DNA of 64,000 bases, from NCBI RefSeq assembly GCF_000247695.1, contig NW_004624882.1:2732094-2796093 (forward strand), written 5' to 3'. The DNA comes from Heterocephalus glaber. Taxonomy: Eukaryota > Chordata > Mammalia > Rodentia > Bathyergidae. Shown here one piece after another: positions 11,716 through 22,587 of the stretch (the first letter of the stretch is position 1; the number at the start of each line of letters is the position of its first letter). A program made the translations under genes and the position numbers. The notes below the pieces were generated by a model. The model was not told where the DNA came from, did not search any database, and saw nothing but the letters and a program-made list of their open reading frames with translations.

Positions 11716-12029
11716 TCATAGCAACATTTCTTTCTATGATCATGACTGGAAGAATGACTTGGTGCCAAAAAGCTGGTAATTTAAAAAATTTTTTGGGTTT
11801 GTATTCATATGCAGTACACGGGGATAAGAATTATGATAAATACAGAAAATCATGACCTGAGTACCTGTTTAGTTACCAGATGTTTTAAAGTGTCCATTGG
11901 GACGTAGACATTTTAATCTCAACCAGATCTTTACTAGCAAGACCTTTTCACAGGAAGAACCATTTGAAGATAATTTAATTGTAGTATTCTGAACAAAGTT
12001 ATAATTAAATTTCACCAAATACTTATTAA
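11716..12029. other. Unassigned AT-rich sequence
   Basis: I see no gene or clear repeat here. It may include decayed LINE sequence continuing into 12030. Confidence 0.45.
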
Positions 12030-12180
12030 AAAGATAAAATTGATTTTTTAAAATTATGAAATAATATATGCTGATTATTAAAAACCTAATAGAATATAGG
12101 TGAGTGTAGAGACACAACTAAAACTCACCCATAATAATTCTTTCTTTTAGGATCAATTCACAATCTCCCTGTAACTTGCT
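12030..12180 (-). mobile_element. Old LINE-1 3' remnant (L1ME/HAL1 type), part 1
   Basis: It contains an ACTCACCCATAATAATTC block resembling the 'caccyataatcccaccacc' segment of old L1 3' regions in reverse. A second piece of the same type follows at 12640-13060, with an LTR between them. Confidence 0.4.
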
Positions 12181-12254
12181 TGGAGCCAATAGAGTACTGT
12201 ATAGCAATTTTTAAAAGATATTCCTTCCATGATTAGGTCACAAAATTTTGAATT

Positions 12255-12622
12255 TTGACTTGTTAGTAAGCTTTCTTTTGCTAGTTTTGCTGGAGAGGTC
12301 TGCATGGCAAGGAAGTTAACATGATCTCCAGCTAACAGTTAGCAAGACAATGAAGTTCTCCTATGAACAAACTTTGAGGAACTGAGTCTTGCTGGTGACA
12401 ATATGAGTGAGCTTGAAGGTGAATTCTTTCCCAGTTAAGCCTTCATCTGAGACCCAAGCCTCAGTGTCATATTGCTCACAGCCTTTAGGAGAGCCTGAGC
12501 AGACGACTCAGCTAAATTGTATCTGGATTCCTGAGCCACAAACCCTACGAGATTACAAGTGTATGTTGTTTAAGTTGCCAAGTTTTGAGGTATTTGATTA
12601 CAGAACAATAGATAACTGATAC
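12255..12622 (+). mobile_element. Old LTR, MLT1-type
   Basis: The right half follows the familiar order: 'gtgagcttgaaggtga', 'CCCAGTTAAGCCTTCA', 'ctggattcctgagccaca', 'gttgtttaagttgccaag', and it ends 'cagaacaatagataactgatac'. This is a well-known 3' end of mammalian MaLR-type LTRs. It appears to split an older LINE remnant. Confidence 0.65.
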
Positions 12623-12639
12623 AATTAGAGAATGTCTCA

Positions 12640-13060
12640 TTTATAGTTTTATAGTGCCTTTATTTTTCTCTTATAAAAATATGTCATAAAATTATTGCAA
12701 ATGTAATTTTTCCTTATTGCACTAAATCACATAGTGAAGATATGCCATATTTTAATTATTTTATCTCATTAGACATTTAGATCAGTTGTAATTACTGGTT
12801 ACTATAAATAATGCTACAGCAAATATGTTTATATCATTGACTATACATTTTATTATTCCAAGATTCATTGCTTTAAGAGTAATCGGTGATTCTAAGTGTA
12901 TGAGCAATTTGAAGCATTTAAGAATACTGATAATTTACTTCCCAGAAAGGTTAGGCCACTAAAATGAGTATTTTTCAGAATCTTTACCAATACTGAATGG
13001 TTAAAAAACATTAGCCAACTTGAGAAATAGTATTCCTTCATGAGTTTGTTTTATTCTTTT
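12640..13060 (-). mobile_element. Old LINE-1 3' remnant (L1ME/HAL1 type), part 2
   Basis: The plus strand shows 'ttactataaataatgctacagcaa', then 'ttcattgctttaagagtaat' and 'ttcccagaaaggttaggccac'. This is the reversed order seen at the 3' end of L1ME/HAL1-type elements, strongly diverged. Confidence 0.6.
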
Positions 13061-13459
13061 ATTATCTTTCACATGACTGTTAATTGATTAAAGTTTAATA
13101 AATATCTAAAAACAATTAGCTAAATATATATCTCAAACCACTAGATTTACAACTAAATGTATACATGTGAAGCTGTTTGTCAGTAAATATTTATAGAATA
13201 CTCTTTATTTGCTTTACAAATATGAACTAATCTGGTTCCCATGATAGAACATAGCCTATGACTGCTGCTCTGAGTCAACTATTGCTATAATCCCTACTTT
13301 ATTGAAAATAGGCAAAGATCAATCTGCTGAGGGAAGTGCAGCTGTAAAACAGAGCTGAAAGATGAAAACATGTGTCCTCTTGACTAACTATAAGAGAAAA
13401 CAGGAAGACACATCAATTAATTCACCAAACACCAAAGGAGACATTGTCATTACTTAATT
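13061..13459. other. Unassigned; possible decayed MIR/L2
   Basis: AT-rich at first, then a mixed stretch near 13255-13430 with vague MIR-like character. Nothing firm. Confidence 0.35.
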
Positions 13460-13565
13460 ATGGATCAGAAAAATGAAACCCAGTATATCACCTCTTGAGT
13501 GGTTGAAGGTCATGCAGGTGATCAATACTTAGATTCAGAACTCAAATGCTGGTCTGTGCCACCTG
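13460..13565 (-). mobile_element. MIR SINE, reverse
   Basis: A degenerate 'atggatcagaaaaatgaaaccc', then 'aggtcatgcaggtgatcaat', 'gattcagaactcaaatgctg' and 'tctgtgcc' reproduce the reversed MIR core ('gatgaggaaactgaggc ... aaggtcacacagct ... ggattcgaacccaggtctg'). Confidence 0.65.
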
Positions 13566-15160
13566 CCTCCAATTCTACATTTCCTCGGAGTGATATCTAC
13601 TCAAAAGCATGTGCTTAGTAAATAGAGGCTGAGTGAACTCCAACAGGTAATTACTCCATGCAACCTGAGTGATAGAATGTAAGATGGGAAGAGTGCATAT
13701 AGTGGGGGATGCTAAGAGTGAGCCACTTTGAAGGGTCACAGAGGGCCTCCCAATGGCCAAGCCCTTGGGAAGAGTGTGTGGTGAAGTGATTCAGAATGGT
13801 GGAGAGAAAGATAGCTCAAGTTTAAAGGGATCAGTCTCATAGATGAGCTGCTTATAACTCTTTTCTGCAAAAACATTTATGACATTTGGAAAAGGAAGAT
13901 GTACCAGCACACTGCACATTGCAAATTCTGTAGACCGCCCTCTCCTCCAACGTTTGTCTAGGTAGCTGTAGCTATCATCAGTAATGTTGAGAAAATTGCT
14001 CTTATTTTAGTTTGGTTTCTACAGGAAGCTAAGGGTTCAGATGGTGATGATTTGTTAGGAAAGAGCTTCAGAAAGAAGGCAGAACAGAAGTGGGGCAGGA
14101 AGGGGAAGAAACCAAGCAAGAGTACAATTTTGGTTGACACCCTAGATATGACCTGACCTGCAGGTGTTCTGGAAGGTAAATTGTATCTCAGAGTTGATTA
14201 CACCATGAAGCGATGGTTCTGAGCTTTTGTACCCTGCACATCAGATAATGGCCATGTGTGCCAGTCACTTCTGTCTTGGATTAGCTGGCTTCAGGACCCA
14301 AGGGAATAGGTGCTGACCATTAGTAGCAAAACACACAAAAGTCAAGGACTGGACACACACAGCTGGTTAGAAGAGATCTTAGGTTATCTGGTGGGCACAA
14401 GCAGTGCCCACTATCATATAATTGGTTGTGCATCCACTTAAATACATCCACTTGGGAAAACTGAAAGTTTGTTTCTTAACTTGATATTTGAACAGCTCAG
14501 TTCCTGCTGAGTCTTTATGTCCCACACAGAAGTACAAATTGCATTCAGTCCTTCACACTGTGATCATTTGTGAGAATCCATGGGAGTTAGAATTAGGTCA
14601 ATTAAAAATGCAATTTTCTAAGGGAAAATAAATTAAAAGACAAATATTTCTAAGCCTTGAACTTAGAGGATTAATGTGCAATTCAAATTGGAGCTTAGCA
14701 AATGGTAATAGTTAAGGTACAGTTAGGGCATTTCAATTTTCTGCCCCCAAAGGCTGGCTTTAATAAAGTCACAGAAATAGTGATCTCAAAAGCTTTCTAG
14801 CGGCAGGATGGAAATTTGTTATGAAGTATTAGGAAATGAAATATGCCTTTCCAATTATCATCACTTGAAGACACATTTCAACCATTGATTAAGCGGAAAG
14901 CAGAACATCTTTTCTCTTCTGATTTCTTAACCTAATGTCTTTGCTAGAAAAAGCAGGTATTACCTAAACTGTTCAACAGCAAATGTCTGAACGTTGTAAG
15001 TATTCCCAAACTTCACTAATAGAGTAGCTTGGTATAACTGTTCTTCACTTCTATGTAAAATCATAAAGATTATATTTCTCAACTCTTACCGTTGGATTGA
15101 TCATGAAGAGGACATTAAATCATGAGACAGCCAGGTATTAAAAAACTTCTTACTCTAAAC
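13566..15160. other. Mostly single-copy sequence, no gene seen
   Basis: About 1.6 kb. The minus-strand frames at 13575-13760 and 13958-14140 show no domain. No repeat family recognised. Confidence 0.5.
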
Positions 15161-15497
15161 CAAGGCTTGGTGACATGGCTCACAGGCCCAATCCAGCCTT
15201 TCATGGGTGTTTGCATATCCTGTGAGCTAGGAATGGTTTTTGTATTTTTAAATGACTAAACAATGAAAAGAAAAGCATCTTATAATACGTGTGAAAGCTA
15301 CATGAAATTTAAAATTGAAGGTCCATAAATAATGTTTTATTGGAACACAGCCACACCTATTCATTTACATACTATAGACTGTACAACTGCTTTAGTGCTA
15401 TAAGGCCAGAGTTGAATTGATGTGAGGGAAACTGTGTGGCCCTGAAAGTCTAAAGCAATTACTCTTTGATTCTTTACAAAAAATTTGCTGCTCCCTC
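15161..15497. mobile_element. hAT-type DNA transposon remnant
   Basis: It starts CAAGGCTTGGTGACATGGC and ends near TTTACAAAAAATTTGCTG. Inside are 'aatgttttattggaacacagcca' and 'ttcatttacatactatagac', the order of a common mammalian MITE whose full copies run between 'ggttggcaaac' and 'gtttgccaac'. Near-matching 8-base flanks CTCTAAAC (15153-15160) and CTCTAGAA (15498-15505) fit a hAT target duplication. The exact subfamily was not recalled. Confidence 0.75.
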
Positions 15498-16189
15498 CTC
15501 TAGAATTTTGTGCTTCTTATTGCCTATATGTTGTGATATTTTAAAACATCATTGTACAACATGGAAAAAGCATCACATACAGCATGGGGAATTGTGCTGT
15601 GGAGACATTGAAACTGAAGTCCATTTTACTTCTTGGGGGAAGAGTTGATTTCAGTTTATCTTGATGAATGTATTACTTAAGAATGTACTGCTATAACCCA
15701 GACATAGCACAAGATCTTTTATCTCTGCATATTTGAAGTGATTGAAGATTTCTAGAGGCCTGAAGCATTATCTCTCCTCTGTTTACATGAGAGACATGTC
15801 CTTGAATGTAGAAGCAATCATCAACTCTTTAATGATCTCATTCTGGCATTTTAAAAGCACAATGTTAGGCAGTTCAGTAGATCCTTTCATGGTTATTTCA
15901 TTACATTCTCTGATTAAGCATATAAATAAATTTTATTTTTCAATTTTAGTGGTGAGAAATGGGCCAAATAGAGTGATGTTATTTTCATTAACACTGCATA
16001 GCTAATCAAAGGTTGCTCTAGGAACCATACTTTATTTATCTAACTTCAAATCTTGCTCAGAGTATTTTCTTTTATTGCCAAAGGAAGAGTGTCATTAACA
16101 TTGGTCAAAAATCTTTCCTTAAATTATTGATTATTCCTTACCCAATTCCTCCTTTACCTATCCAGATAGATAACAGTATCAATGCATCA
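15498..16189. other. Single-copy sequence, no gene seen
   Basis: AT-rich. The 87-codon plus frame at 15742-16005 has no recognised domain. Confidence 0.5.
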
Positions 16190-16380
16190 ATTCATCTTCC
16201 TTTCCATCCATCCATCCCTCCATCCTCTTATTCACCATTAATTCAAACAGCGTATAGTTATTGAGCATTTAGTAAATGCTAACCATCATGCTAACTGCAC
16301 AAGCAGTGGGCATACAGTTGTGAACAGAAGAGACACGGTCCCTACACTTACAGGGGTCACAGTCCTTTTTTCACTGGCCA
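16190..16380 (-). mobile_element. L2-type 3' end, reverse
   Basis: A (CCAT)n-like start, then 'tagttattgagcatttagtaaatgc', 'gcatacagttgtgaacagaa' and 'ggtccctacacttacagggg'. This is the reversed 'category' end found in L2 and MIR3 copies ('tattgagcacctactatgtgcc ... gatacagcagtgaaca'). Confidence 0.7.
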
Positions 16381-17337
16381 GAACTACACAGAGGATAAAT
16401 TTTATTTGCCCACAGAATTATAGGGTCCAGACATCTCCATCACATGTGGAGTTTGGTGTCTACGTGGTTCACAGTCTGACCTTTTTGACTTGGACTTCTT
16501 GCTTTGCTTTTACAAATAGCCTAAATACTAGAATGAAAACATTAGAATTAGATTTTTAATTCAATGGTGAAAAATATGCAAGGCTATATCTTTTTGAAAA
16601 CTAACCGTAACATTTTGTATAAATATTTCTCAGTGCTATTAAACACATGCCAAATTCTAGTAGCATTGTGTACATATATATCCTTATATATAATATATAT
16701 TTTGTTATATAATACATTTTTGACCTTATACCTAAAGATTTTCATCTATCACGTGTTACTCTGAGAGAACAGAAGCTGACTGGGGACAGTTAATAGACTT
16801 GACCTTTAGGGTGAGCAGATGCTCACACCAGTTGCTGGAGCCTTGGATTCTTTTCAGAGGATTTTGCTGGTCAAACTCAGAAGACCCATGTGGTCACTGG
16901 GAGAAGTTTTATTTTGGTAATAGATACTGGTTAGACTTCGTAAATTTTTCTTTCAGACATCTGGCTGGTTCTCAAAAATTGCCTTTAAGAATTGTGTTTT
17001 GTAAGTTAAGAGCTGAAGCTATTATTAGCTGCGTGTTTGTGGTTGAAACATGAGGTCAGTTTTGGCAGGGAGCTCTGCAGGGTGTGCAAAGGCAGCAAGC
17101 CTCAGCCCAGTCCTCCTGCTACCACTAGCTGGCTCGAGGAGTGGCTGATTCCTGGGCACAGAGGCAATGCCTTTGCTTTCTCATTCGTAGGAGTATGTGC
17201 TTTAATAATGGAATGCTGCCTTAAGGAGTTAGGAATGACTTGTAGCAATTTTAAAATTCAGGATGAAATGTCCTGATAAGAATATGCCTACATATATGAC
17301 TATATGTATGTACAAAATTGTTATATTCATAATTGCT
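16381..17337. other. Single-copy sequence, no gene seen
   Basis: Plus frames of 60-84 codons occur in succession (16564-17276) but overlap in different phases, with no shared coding signal. An AT-rich microsatellite-like patch lies at 16675-16715. Confidence 0.5.
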
Positions 17338-17455
17338 TTATTAAGTCAGGGATCATGTGGGTCTTGTTCATCATTTTACTCCCAGTCCCAAGTGAAGAAC
17401 TTGGTGCAAATAATAAATATAAATATTTACTGACTGAATAAATGAGTAAAAATGG
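17338..17455 (+). mobile_element. L2-type 3' end remnant
   Basis: The order 'tcagggatcatgtgggtcttg', 'cccagtcccaagtgaagaacttgg', 'aataaatatttactgactgaataaatgag' matches the sense 3' end of L2-type elements, including its 'aataaatatttgttgaatgaatga' tail. Confidence 0.75.
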
Positions 17456-18944
17456 CAACACAAAACAAGTTTAGAAAGATTCAGGACATGTTACCTTGGA
17501 GAATAGAATTGGTAGTTAGAGAGCATTTCTAGGTCAAGCACTTGCAAAAGATGGCAAATATCTAAGGTGAGGTGACCACACCTATGCATGGTAGCATTGC
17601 AATAAATATAGAATTCACTGGACCTAAGGAAATTGTTGAACTGTCAGGTTCTGAAATTCTGTTGTTGAAGACACCAGAGGTTAACATCAGAAGGATGTGA
17701 AGATGGAGGAAAGTAGAAAAACTGCCTCCTTTTCCAGATTTATTTTGGGATGAATTAGCTAATTTCATATAGATGTATAAAGATATTAGACATACAAGAC
17801 TTATCCTGCAACTCGTACACACATACGTGCATGCACACATGCACACACCCCTCAGCATGGGAAGCATCAGGATAATCACCTGGTAGCAATAATCATAAAA
17901 CATGTTAGGAAGATCGCCAAAATTAGCTGTGGTTGAAAGTGATGGAATGATTACTACAAAAATTACTTTCTGCTAATATTTGAAATATTTCAACAGGGAG
18001 GAAACAGTTCTGATTTTGCTAAACTATTCTTACACCCATTTTGTGGAAAAGATTCCATACTGGGGAAGAGGAGCTGATCTGTTCATTGCTTGCTTGCTTG
18101 CTGTGATATAGTAGATTTTTGTGGCAATTATAGGAGAATTCTGGTTATCATTTTTACAGTTCACAGCAGTACTTAACTTTGGGTATGGTTAGAACTTCGC
18201 TATGCTCTGATGATCCATCATACTGTAGAGTATTGCAGAAAGGAATATAGTGTTGTTTCTGTTTTCAAAGATTCAAAATATACAAAGAATCCAGGTATTT
18301 TAAAGGGATGATTTGAGAGAGAGAGAGAGAGAGAGGCAGACTAGTAAGGTCTTAAAAGAAAAAAATCTTTTAAATATTCATAGTAGCTCATAATGCAATT
18401 CCATTTTCACGATCTCATATCTTTACCAAATCAGAAGATGACATTAGGGGTCAGATGCTTTTCAAATGTAACAATAATATAATTTTCTCTTTAGCTTTCA
18501 AATAGTTTTCTGTGAAATCATTTTGTGAGTTCTATTTCAGAAGCTTAGCCATGACAGAATAATCATAAATTTTTCCTATGTCAAACATTTTAGATGACAG
18601 TTGGATCGACCTAGCACATTTTGTTCCTCTCTAAAATCTCAAATATTATATAAGCCAGCCCTTTGGAAAGTTGTAGGTTAATAAGCAACTGGATAATGAA
18701 GTGGTTTATTGCAAATAAAATGCCTTATCTTTGTTTCATTTTTTCTCAAACTTACAGTGACGTTCAGTGCACTCATATTGTTAATGAAAGTTTACCTATG
18801 GGTCTAAAAATATAGAATAGGCAGTGAGTTGACTGAAAAACTCACCACTAGAATATGAATTTTGTGCAAATAGTGACTTTATTCTGAATGATGCATGTTA
18901 TATGTAGACATGAAGGTTGAGAATGCCACAGTCTCTGAACTCCA
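17456..18944. other. Single-copy sequence with a short GA repeat
   Basis: No gene recognised. The 113-codon minus frame at 17562-17903 shows a cysteine-rich low-complexity patch caused by the CA/TG-rich run near 17815-17850. Confidence 0.5.
18315..18335 (+). repeat. (GA)n microsatellite
   Basis: Pure GA run of about ten units. Confidence 0.92.
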
Positions 18945-19210
18945 AGGTGAAATACTTTCTATGATAACAATAGCAATCATCATTTAATGAGAGAGTATTA
19001 CTTTTCAGGGCAGGCATTGAGTGAATTAAATCAATAATTATATTGTGTCTTTCCTTTAAGTTCATGTAAATAATCCTCCCTTTTACAAATGAGGAAACTA
19101 AGGTAAAGAGATTACATAATATGCTCAAAGCCTTATAAGCAGTAAGAGCATAAGCAAGACTTGAAGTCAGATATGTGTTCCTAATCCCTTTGAACTAATT
19201 GCATTGTTGT
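18945..19210 (-). mobile_element. MIR SINE, reverse
   Basis: 'cttttacaaatgaggaaactaagg', 'agagattacataatatgctcaaagc', 'gacttgaagtcagatatgtg' follow the reversed MIR core in the right order. The left half is more decayed. Confidence 0.8.
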
Positions 19211-19379
19211 TACCACTGTGTTATTAATTGTTCCAGCTGGATAAAACATAATAGTAAAGATAATTTATTATGACCTACTGTATACTTATATATTGATGAC
19301 TAAACAGCATTTTTTTATATATAAAAATCTCTAAGTATTTGAGAGGTCTCATTCTACAACACGTTTCCTTTTGTCATCA

Positions 19380-19551
19380 CAGTTCTAATTAGTCATGTTA
19401 ACTGTTATGCAATATTCCATTTATATAATATTAATTCCTTTATCTCATTTTCTCTTGATGAATAGAGTATTCTTCAAATTTTTCCTGGCTATTATTCAAT
19501 GCTTCTTTATATAAATTTTATGACTTGTTTATCAAATTCCTAAGTAATTAT
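19380..19551 (-). mobile_element. Old LINE-1 3' remnant, reverse
   Basis: 'caatattccatttatataat', 'ttctcttgatgaatagagtattc', 'aattcctaagtaatta' resemble the reversed 3' part of L1ME/HAL1-type elements. The MaLR element at 19552 was inserted beside or into it. Confidence 0.5.
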
Positions 19552-19879
19552 TGTACTAGGCAGTTTCCTGTTGGTAGGACACAATACCTGACACAATTTA
19601 TTTTTTTCCCTTAAGTTTATTGGTACATTTTAGGTACACAATACAGTTACATTCAGCATTGGGATCTTGTACCTTTACATGATGGATCTTGGTTCTTATT
19701 TTTTCCCCATTCCCCTGCCCTCATTTCACCCCCTCCACCCTTCCTTATTTAAAGACTTTGTTTCCATGTTTTTCCTTTTCTTATATTTATTCCTTTCCCT
19801 TCTTTCCTTTCCCGTACCCCTCCCACTTCCCTTACTCCTTTAGACCATTTCTTCCTATTTCACAATATCAATTATAGAT

Positions 19880-19935
19880 TTTGATCCTTATTTATATTTA
19901 TTTATATTTATATTTATCCTTATTTATATTTTGAT
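19880..19935 (+). repeat. TTTATAT-rich tandem expansion
   Basis: A local amplification of 'atttatattt' units within the L1 3' UTR, ending in a second copy of 'atattttgatcc'. It sits exactly where the B1 fragment begins. Confidence 0.7.
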
Positions 19936-20011
19936 CCATACCTGTTATCCTAGCACTTGGGAGGCTGAGGCAGGAAAGCCACTGTGAGTTTGAGACTAGC
20001 CTGGGCTACAC
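19936..20011 (+). mobile_element. B1 SINE fragment nested in the L1
   Basis: It reads 'atacctgttatcctagcacttgggaggctgaggcagga' and stops after 'agcctgggctac', giving about 75 bases of a B1 (7SL-derived) SINE without its first bases or 3' half. L1 sequence continues directly after it, so it is the third layer of nesting. Confidence 0.85.
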
Positions 20012-20467
20012 TTTTAGTTTTTCACACCAGAGAAAGTATTTGGTTTTCATACACGTGTGTCCTATTTATTTCACTTAAGAGTACGGCCTCAATGTGCATC
20101 CACTTAGGTATAAATGTCTCTAGTTTCTCATTCTTTATGGCTGAGTAGTACTCCATTTTAGGAAAACCCCCACATGTTCTTTATCCACCTGACATAATTT
20201 AAAGGGGAAGTTTAGGGGATTCAGTCCATGATTGGCTGGCTTCAAGGCAGAAACGTCATGGTGAAAGAGCTTGAAAAAGCAAAGCTGCTTACTTCATCAT
20301 GGCTGGGAAGTAGATCAGAGCAATAGTGCCAGAGAGGAAAGGGCCAGGAACCACATACAGTTGCGAAGTTCAGGTCTCTCGACCCACCCAGATATACTCA
20401 GAAGTGTGCTTGACTAATCCTCCAGGTGGCTCCCAAACCAATGAAATTGACAATTCAGATTATCACA

Positions 20468-20480
20468 CCCCACCCCTTGT
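20468..20480 (-). promoter_or_regulatory. Polypurine tract of the MaLR element
   Basis: On the minus strand, AAGGGGTGGGG lies directly before the TGTGATA start of the LTR, the position where second-strand synthesis is primed in LTR retroelements. Confidence 0.65.
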
Positions 20481-20703
20481 CTACTTGTCATCTAAACACA
20501 TCTCCTTAAACTGTACTTAATCTCTAAATAAACACAGTAACAAGGTAATAATATCACCTAACATGATACAACTATTTTGTGTATAATGAAAAATGCAATA
20601 ATCCCTTCCCCCAAGTCTCAACAGCTCCAGCATACATCCAGGTCAAAGGCTCTTGACATTCAAGGTAGGCTCTTTGCTATAACCTTGGTAAAAATAAAAC
20701 ACA

Positions 20704-20860
20704 AGCTGGGTATGCTGGTGCATACCTGTTATCCTAGCACTTGGGAGGCTGAGGCAGGAGGGTCACTGTGAGTTTGAGACTAGCCTGGGCTACATAGTGA
20801 GTTCAAATCCAGCCTCAACTACATAGTAAGAGGTTGTCTCAAAAAACTAAAATAATAAAT
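20704..20860 (+). mobile_element. B1 SINE, near full length
   Basis: Starts AGCTGGGTATGCTGGTGCAT, with 'cctagcacttgggaggctgaggcagga', 'gagactagcctgggctacatagtgag' and 'ggttgtctcaaaa' followed by an A-rich tail. The repeated 'ctacatag' halves show the internal duplication typical of rodent B1. Confidence 0.93.
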
Positions 20861-20875
20861 GAATGCATACATACA

Positions 20876-20990
20876 AGCTGGACATGGTACTTCAGACCCT
20901 TTCAGAGTCTGAGGTAGGAGGATCACAAGTTTGAACCCAGGTCTGTGTAACTTAGCACATTAGTGAGACTCTGTCTTAAAAAACAATTTC
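20876..20990 (+). mobile_element. Second, more diverged B1-type SINE
   Basis: Starts AGCTGGACATGGTACTTCAG, keeps 'gtctgaggtaggaggatcac', 'agtttgaacccaggtctgtgtaac' and 'gagactctgtcttaaaaaac'. It is shorter than the neighbouring B1 and more diverged (proto-B1 or decayed B1), in tandem with it. Confidence 0.8.
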
Positions 20991-22230
20991 ATAATCCTAA
21001 AGTATATAATGGCACAGGGTAAACATTACCATTCCAAAAGGCTGGAATAGGGAGATTGACAAGAATCAGACTAAAACAAAACAAAATCGTCAGGTCACAC
21101 ATTAAGTCTTATAGCTCTTTGTCAGATGTCTGAGACACATAGTAGTGAGATATAATTTCCAGGGAGCTTGAGTAGCCCAGCCCCTATGGCCTTGCTGGTT
21201 ATAGCCCACATGGCCTCTCTTGGGCTGGCTCCACTCATGGGCTGCAGCTTCCTTGCCAGATGGTCCATGTCCCTAGCATTTCTTAATTCCTGGGGCCTCT
21301 ACTGCACCTTTGGCTTCATTTTCACAACTTCACACCCTGCCCTCTCAGGTGATCCTTGCTTGGCCTCAACAACCCTATAACTATTGCATTCTGTGTGCTG
21401 GAACAACCAGCATCAAATGGATGAAGCCAAGGATGACTGCCAGCTTACACAGAAGCCAAGCCCTCTTAAATCCATGGCAGTGGCAGTCTCTGTGTGCCTG
21501 GACATCTGAGCCCAGTGAAATGAATCATGGGGAACCAATTCCTGAGGAGATACTTCTTGACCACAGGTCCTAGGACTCTTCACAAATAAAATGTTTACAC
21601 TTCTGCATGCTTCAGCTTGCAATGGGAGCTTTCCTAAATTCTGGGGTACCCTTAAGGCATTTTTTAATTTTCACTGTAAAAGGTGCTTGGTTTCCTTTCA
21701 GTTGCACTAATCTCAGAAACTATACATCCTTTGGCCCCAACTTTACATGTGTTCATTTTGGACCAAAATTTAAGTTTTTCAAATATTTTTGTTCACTTTT
21801 TGCTCCCACTTCTCACTACTAAAGCAACCAGCAGTACTCATGCCACAGCCTGAACACTGGTCTGCCTTGGAATTTCTTCCGCCACAGCAATGAGTCCATT
21901 GCCATTAAACTGAGCTTCCCACAAAGTTTCAGGACATGGACAAAATGTAGATGATTTTTTTTTTTTGCCAGAGTGTAACCTGTATAGCCTCTAGTCCACT
22001 TCCCAATACAGTCCTCATTCCCTACTGAAACCTTATGAACCTGATCTTTACTCTCCACATTCATTACTATGAATATTCTGGTCCTCTGAGCCCCCAAAAG
22101 AATGACTCATAAAGCTCTATTTACAGTATTCTACTTCTCCAGCCAGATTCTCTAAACTTTGCTAAACTCCTTCAAAACACCAGTTCCAAAGGCTTGTGTG
22201 TCACAGATCAGATATAGTCACAGCAATGGT

Positions 22231-22246
22231 CTCACTCCTGGTACCA
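22231..22246 (-). promoter_or_regulatory. Primer binding site, tRNA-Leu-like
   Basis: On the minus strand TGGTACCAGGAGTGAG begins one base after the end of the 5' LTR. A TGG start, ending complementary to a tRNA CCA 3' end, and this sequence fit the leucine-tRNA primer used by ERVL-class elements. It fixes the orientation of the element. Confidence 0.75.
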
Positions 22247-22247
22247 A

Positions 22248-22583
22248 TGTGTTGTCTTGTCACTGGGACAAAATAACTGATATCCACAACTTGAAGGGAT
22301 AGAGTTTTAATATGGCTTATGGTTTCAGGAGATTTAGTTCATGATCAGCTAGCTCCAAGTCAGAAACATCATGCTGTAAGGATGTGGTGAAGCAAAGCTC
22401 CTTAGTTCATAGTGACCAGGAAGGAGAACAGGAGAATAGTGCCAGAGAGGAAGGGACTAGAAACCAGACATATTCCCCAAGGTCATATCTCCATGACCCA
22501 TCCAGACACCCCAAAATATGATTTACTAATCTCCTACACAGTTTCTAAGCCAATCAAGTTGACAGTTATGCTTACCTGTCACA
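22248..22583 (-). mobile_element. 5' LTR of the MaLR element
   Basis: 336 bases, reading TGTGACAGG at its minus-strand start (plus 22583) and ending at TGTGTTGTC (plus 22248 read forward). Uninterrupted partner of the LTR at 19552-20467. Confidence 0.87.
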
Positions 22584-22587
22584 ACCA

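Larger units (their letters stand above)
19586..20201 (-). mobile_element. Young 5'-truncated L1 inserted in the LTR
   Basis: The insert at 19601-20186 is flanked by a 15-base target duplication with one mismatch: ACCTGACACAATTTA at 19586-19600 and ACCTGACATAATTTA at 20187-20201. It has the reversed poly-A, the tail block 'tttattggtacattttaggtac', a pyrimidine-rich 3' UTR and the last part of ORF2. It closely matches the plus-oriented copy at 24691-25253. Confidence 0.9.
19552..20467 (-). mobile_element. 3' LTR of the MaLR element (split by an L1)
   Basis: On the minus strand the LTR starts TGTGATAATC (plus 20467) and ends at plus 19552 (TGTACTAGG read forward). Removing the L1 insertion leaves about 315 bases, close to the 336 bases of the partner LTR at 22248-22583. 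The two share ordered blocks such as 'AATAGTGCCAGAGAGGAA', 'TTCATGATCAGCTAGCTCC'-like and 'CAATCAAGTTGACA'-like sequence. ERVL-MaLR family. Confidence 0.85.
20468..22247 (-). mobile_element. Internal region of the ERVL-MaLR element
   Basis: About 1.8 kb between the two LTRs, including two B1-type SINEs. The right part matches the well-known reversed MaLR (THE1/MST-like) interior: 'ggaatttcttccgcca', 'cccacaaagtttcaggacatgg', 'cagttccaaaggcttgtg', then 'ctcctggtaccaa' at the LTR border. MaLR interiors carry no reverse transcriptase, and no retroviral protein is recognisable here. A reading frame of 87 codons at 21310-21573 is fortuitous. Confidence 0.85.
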
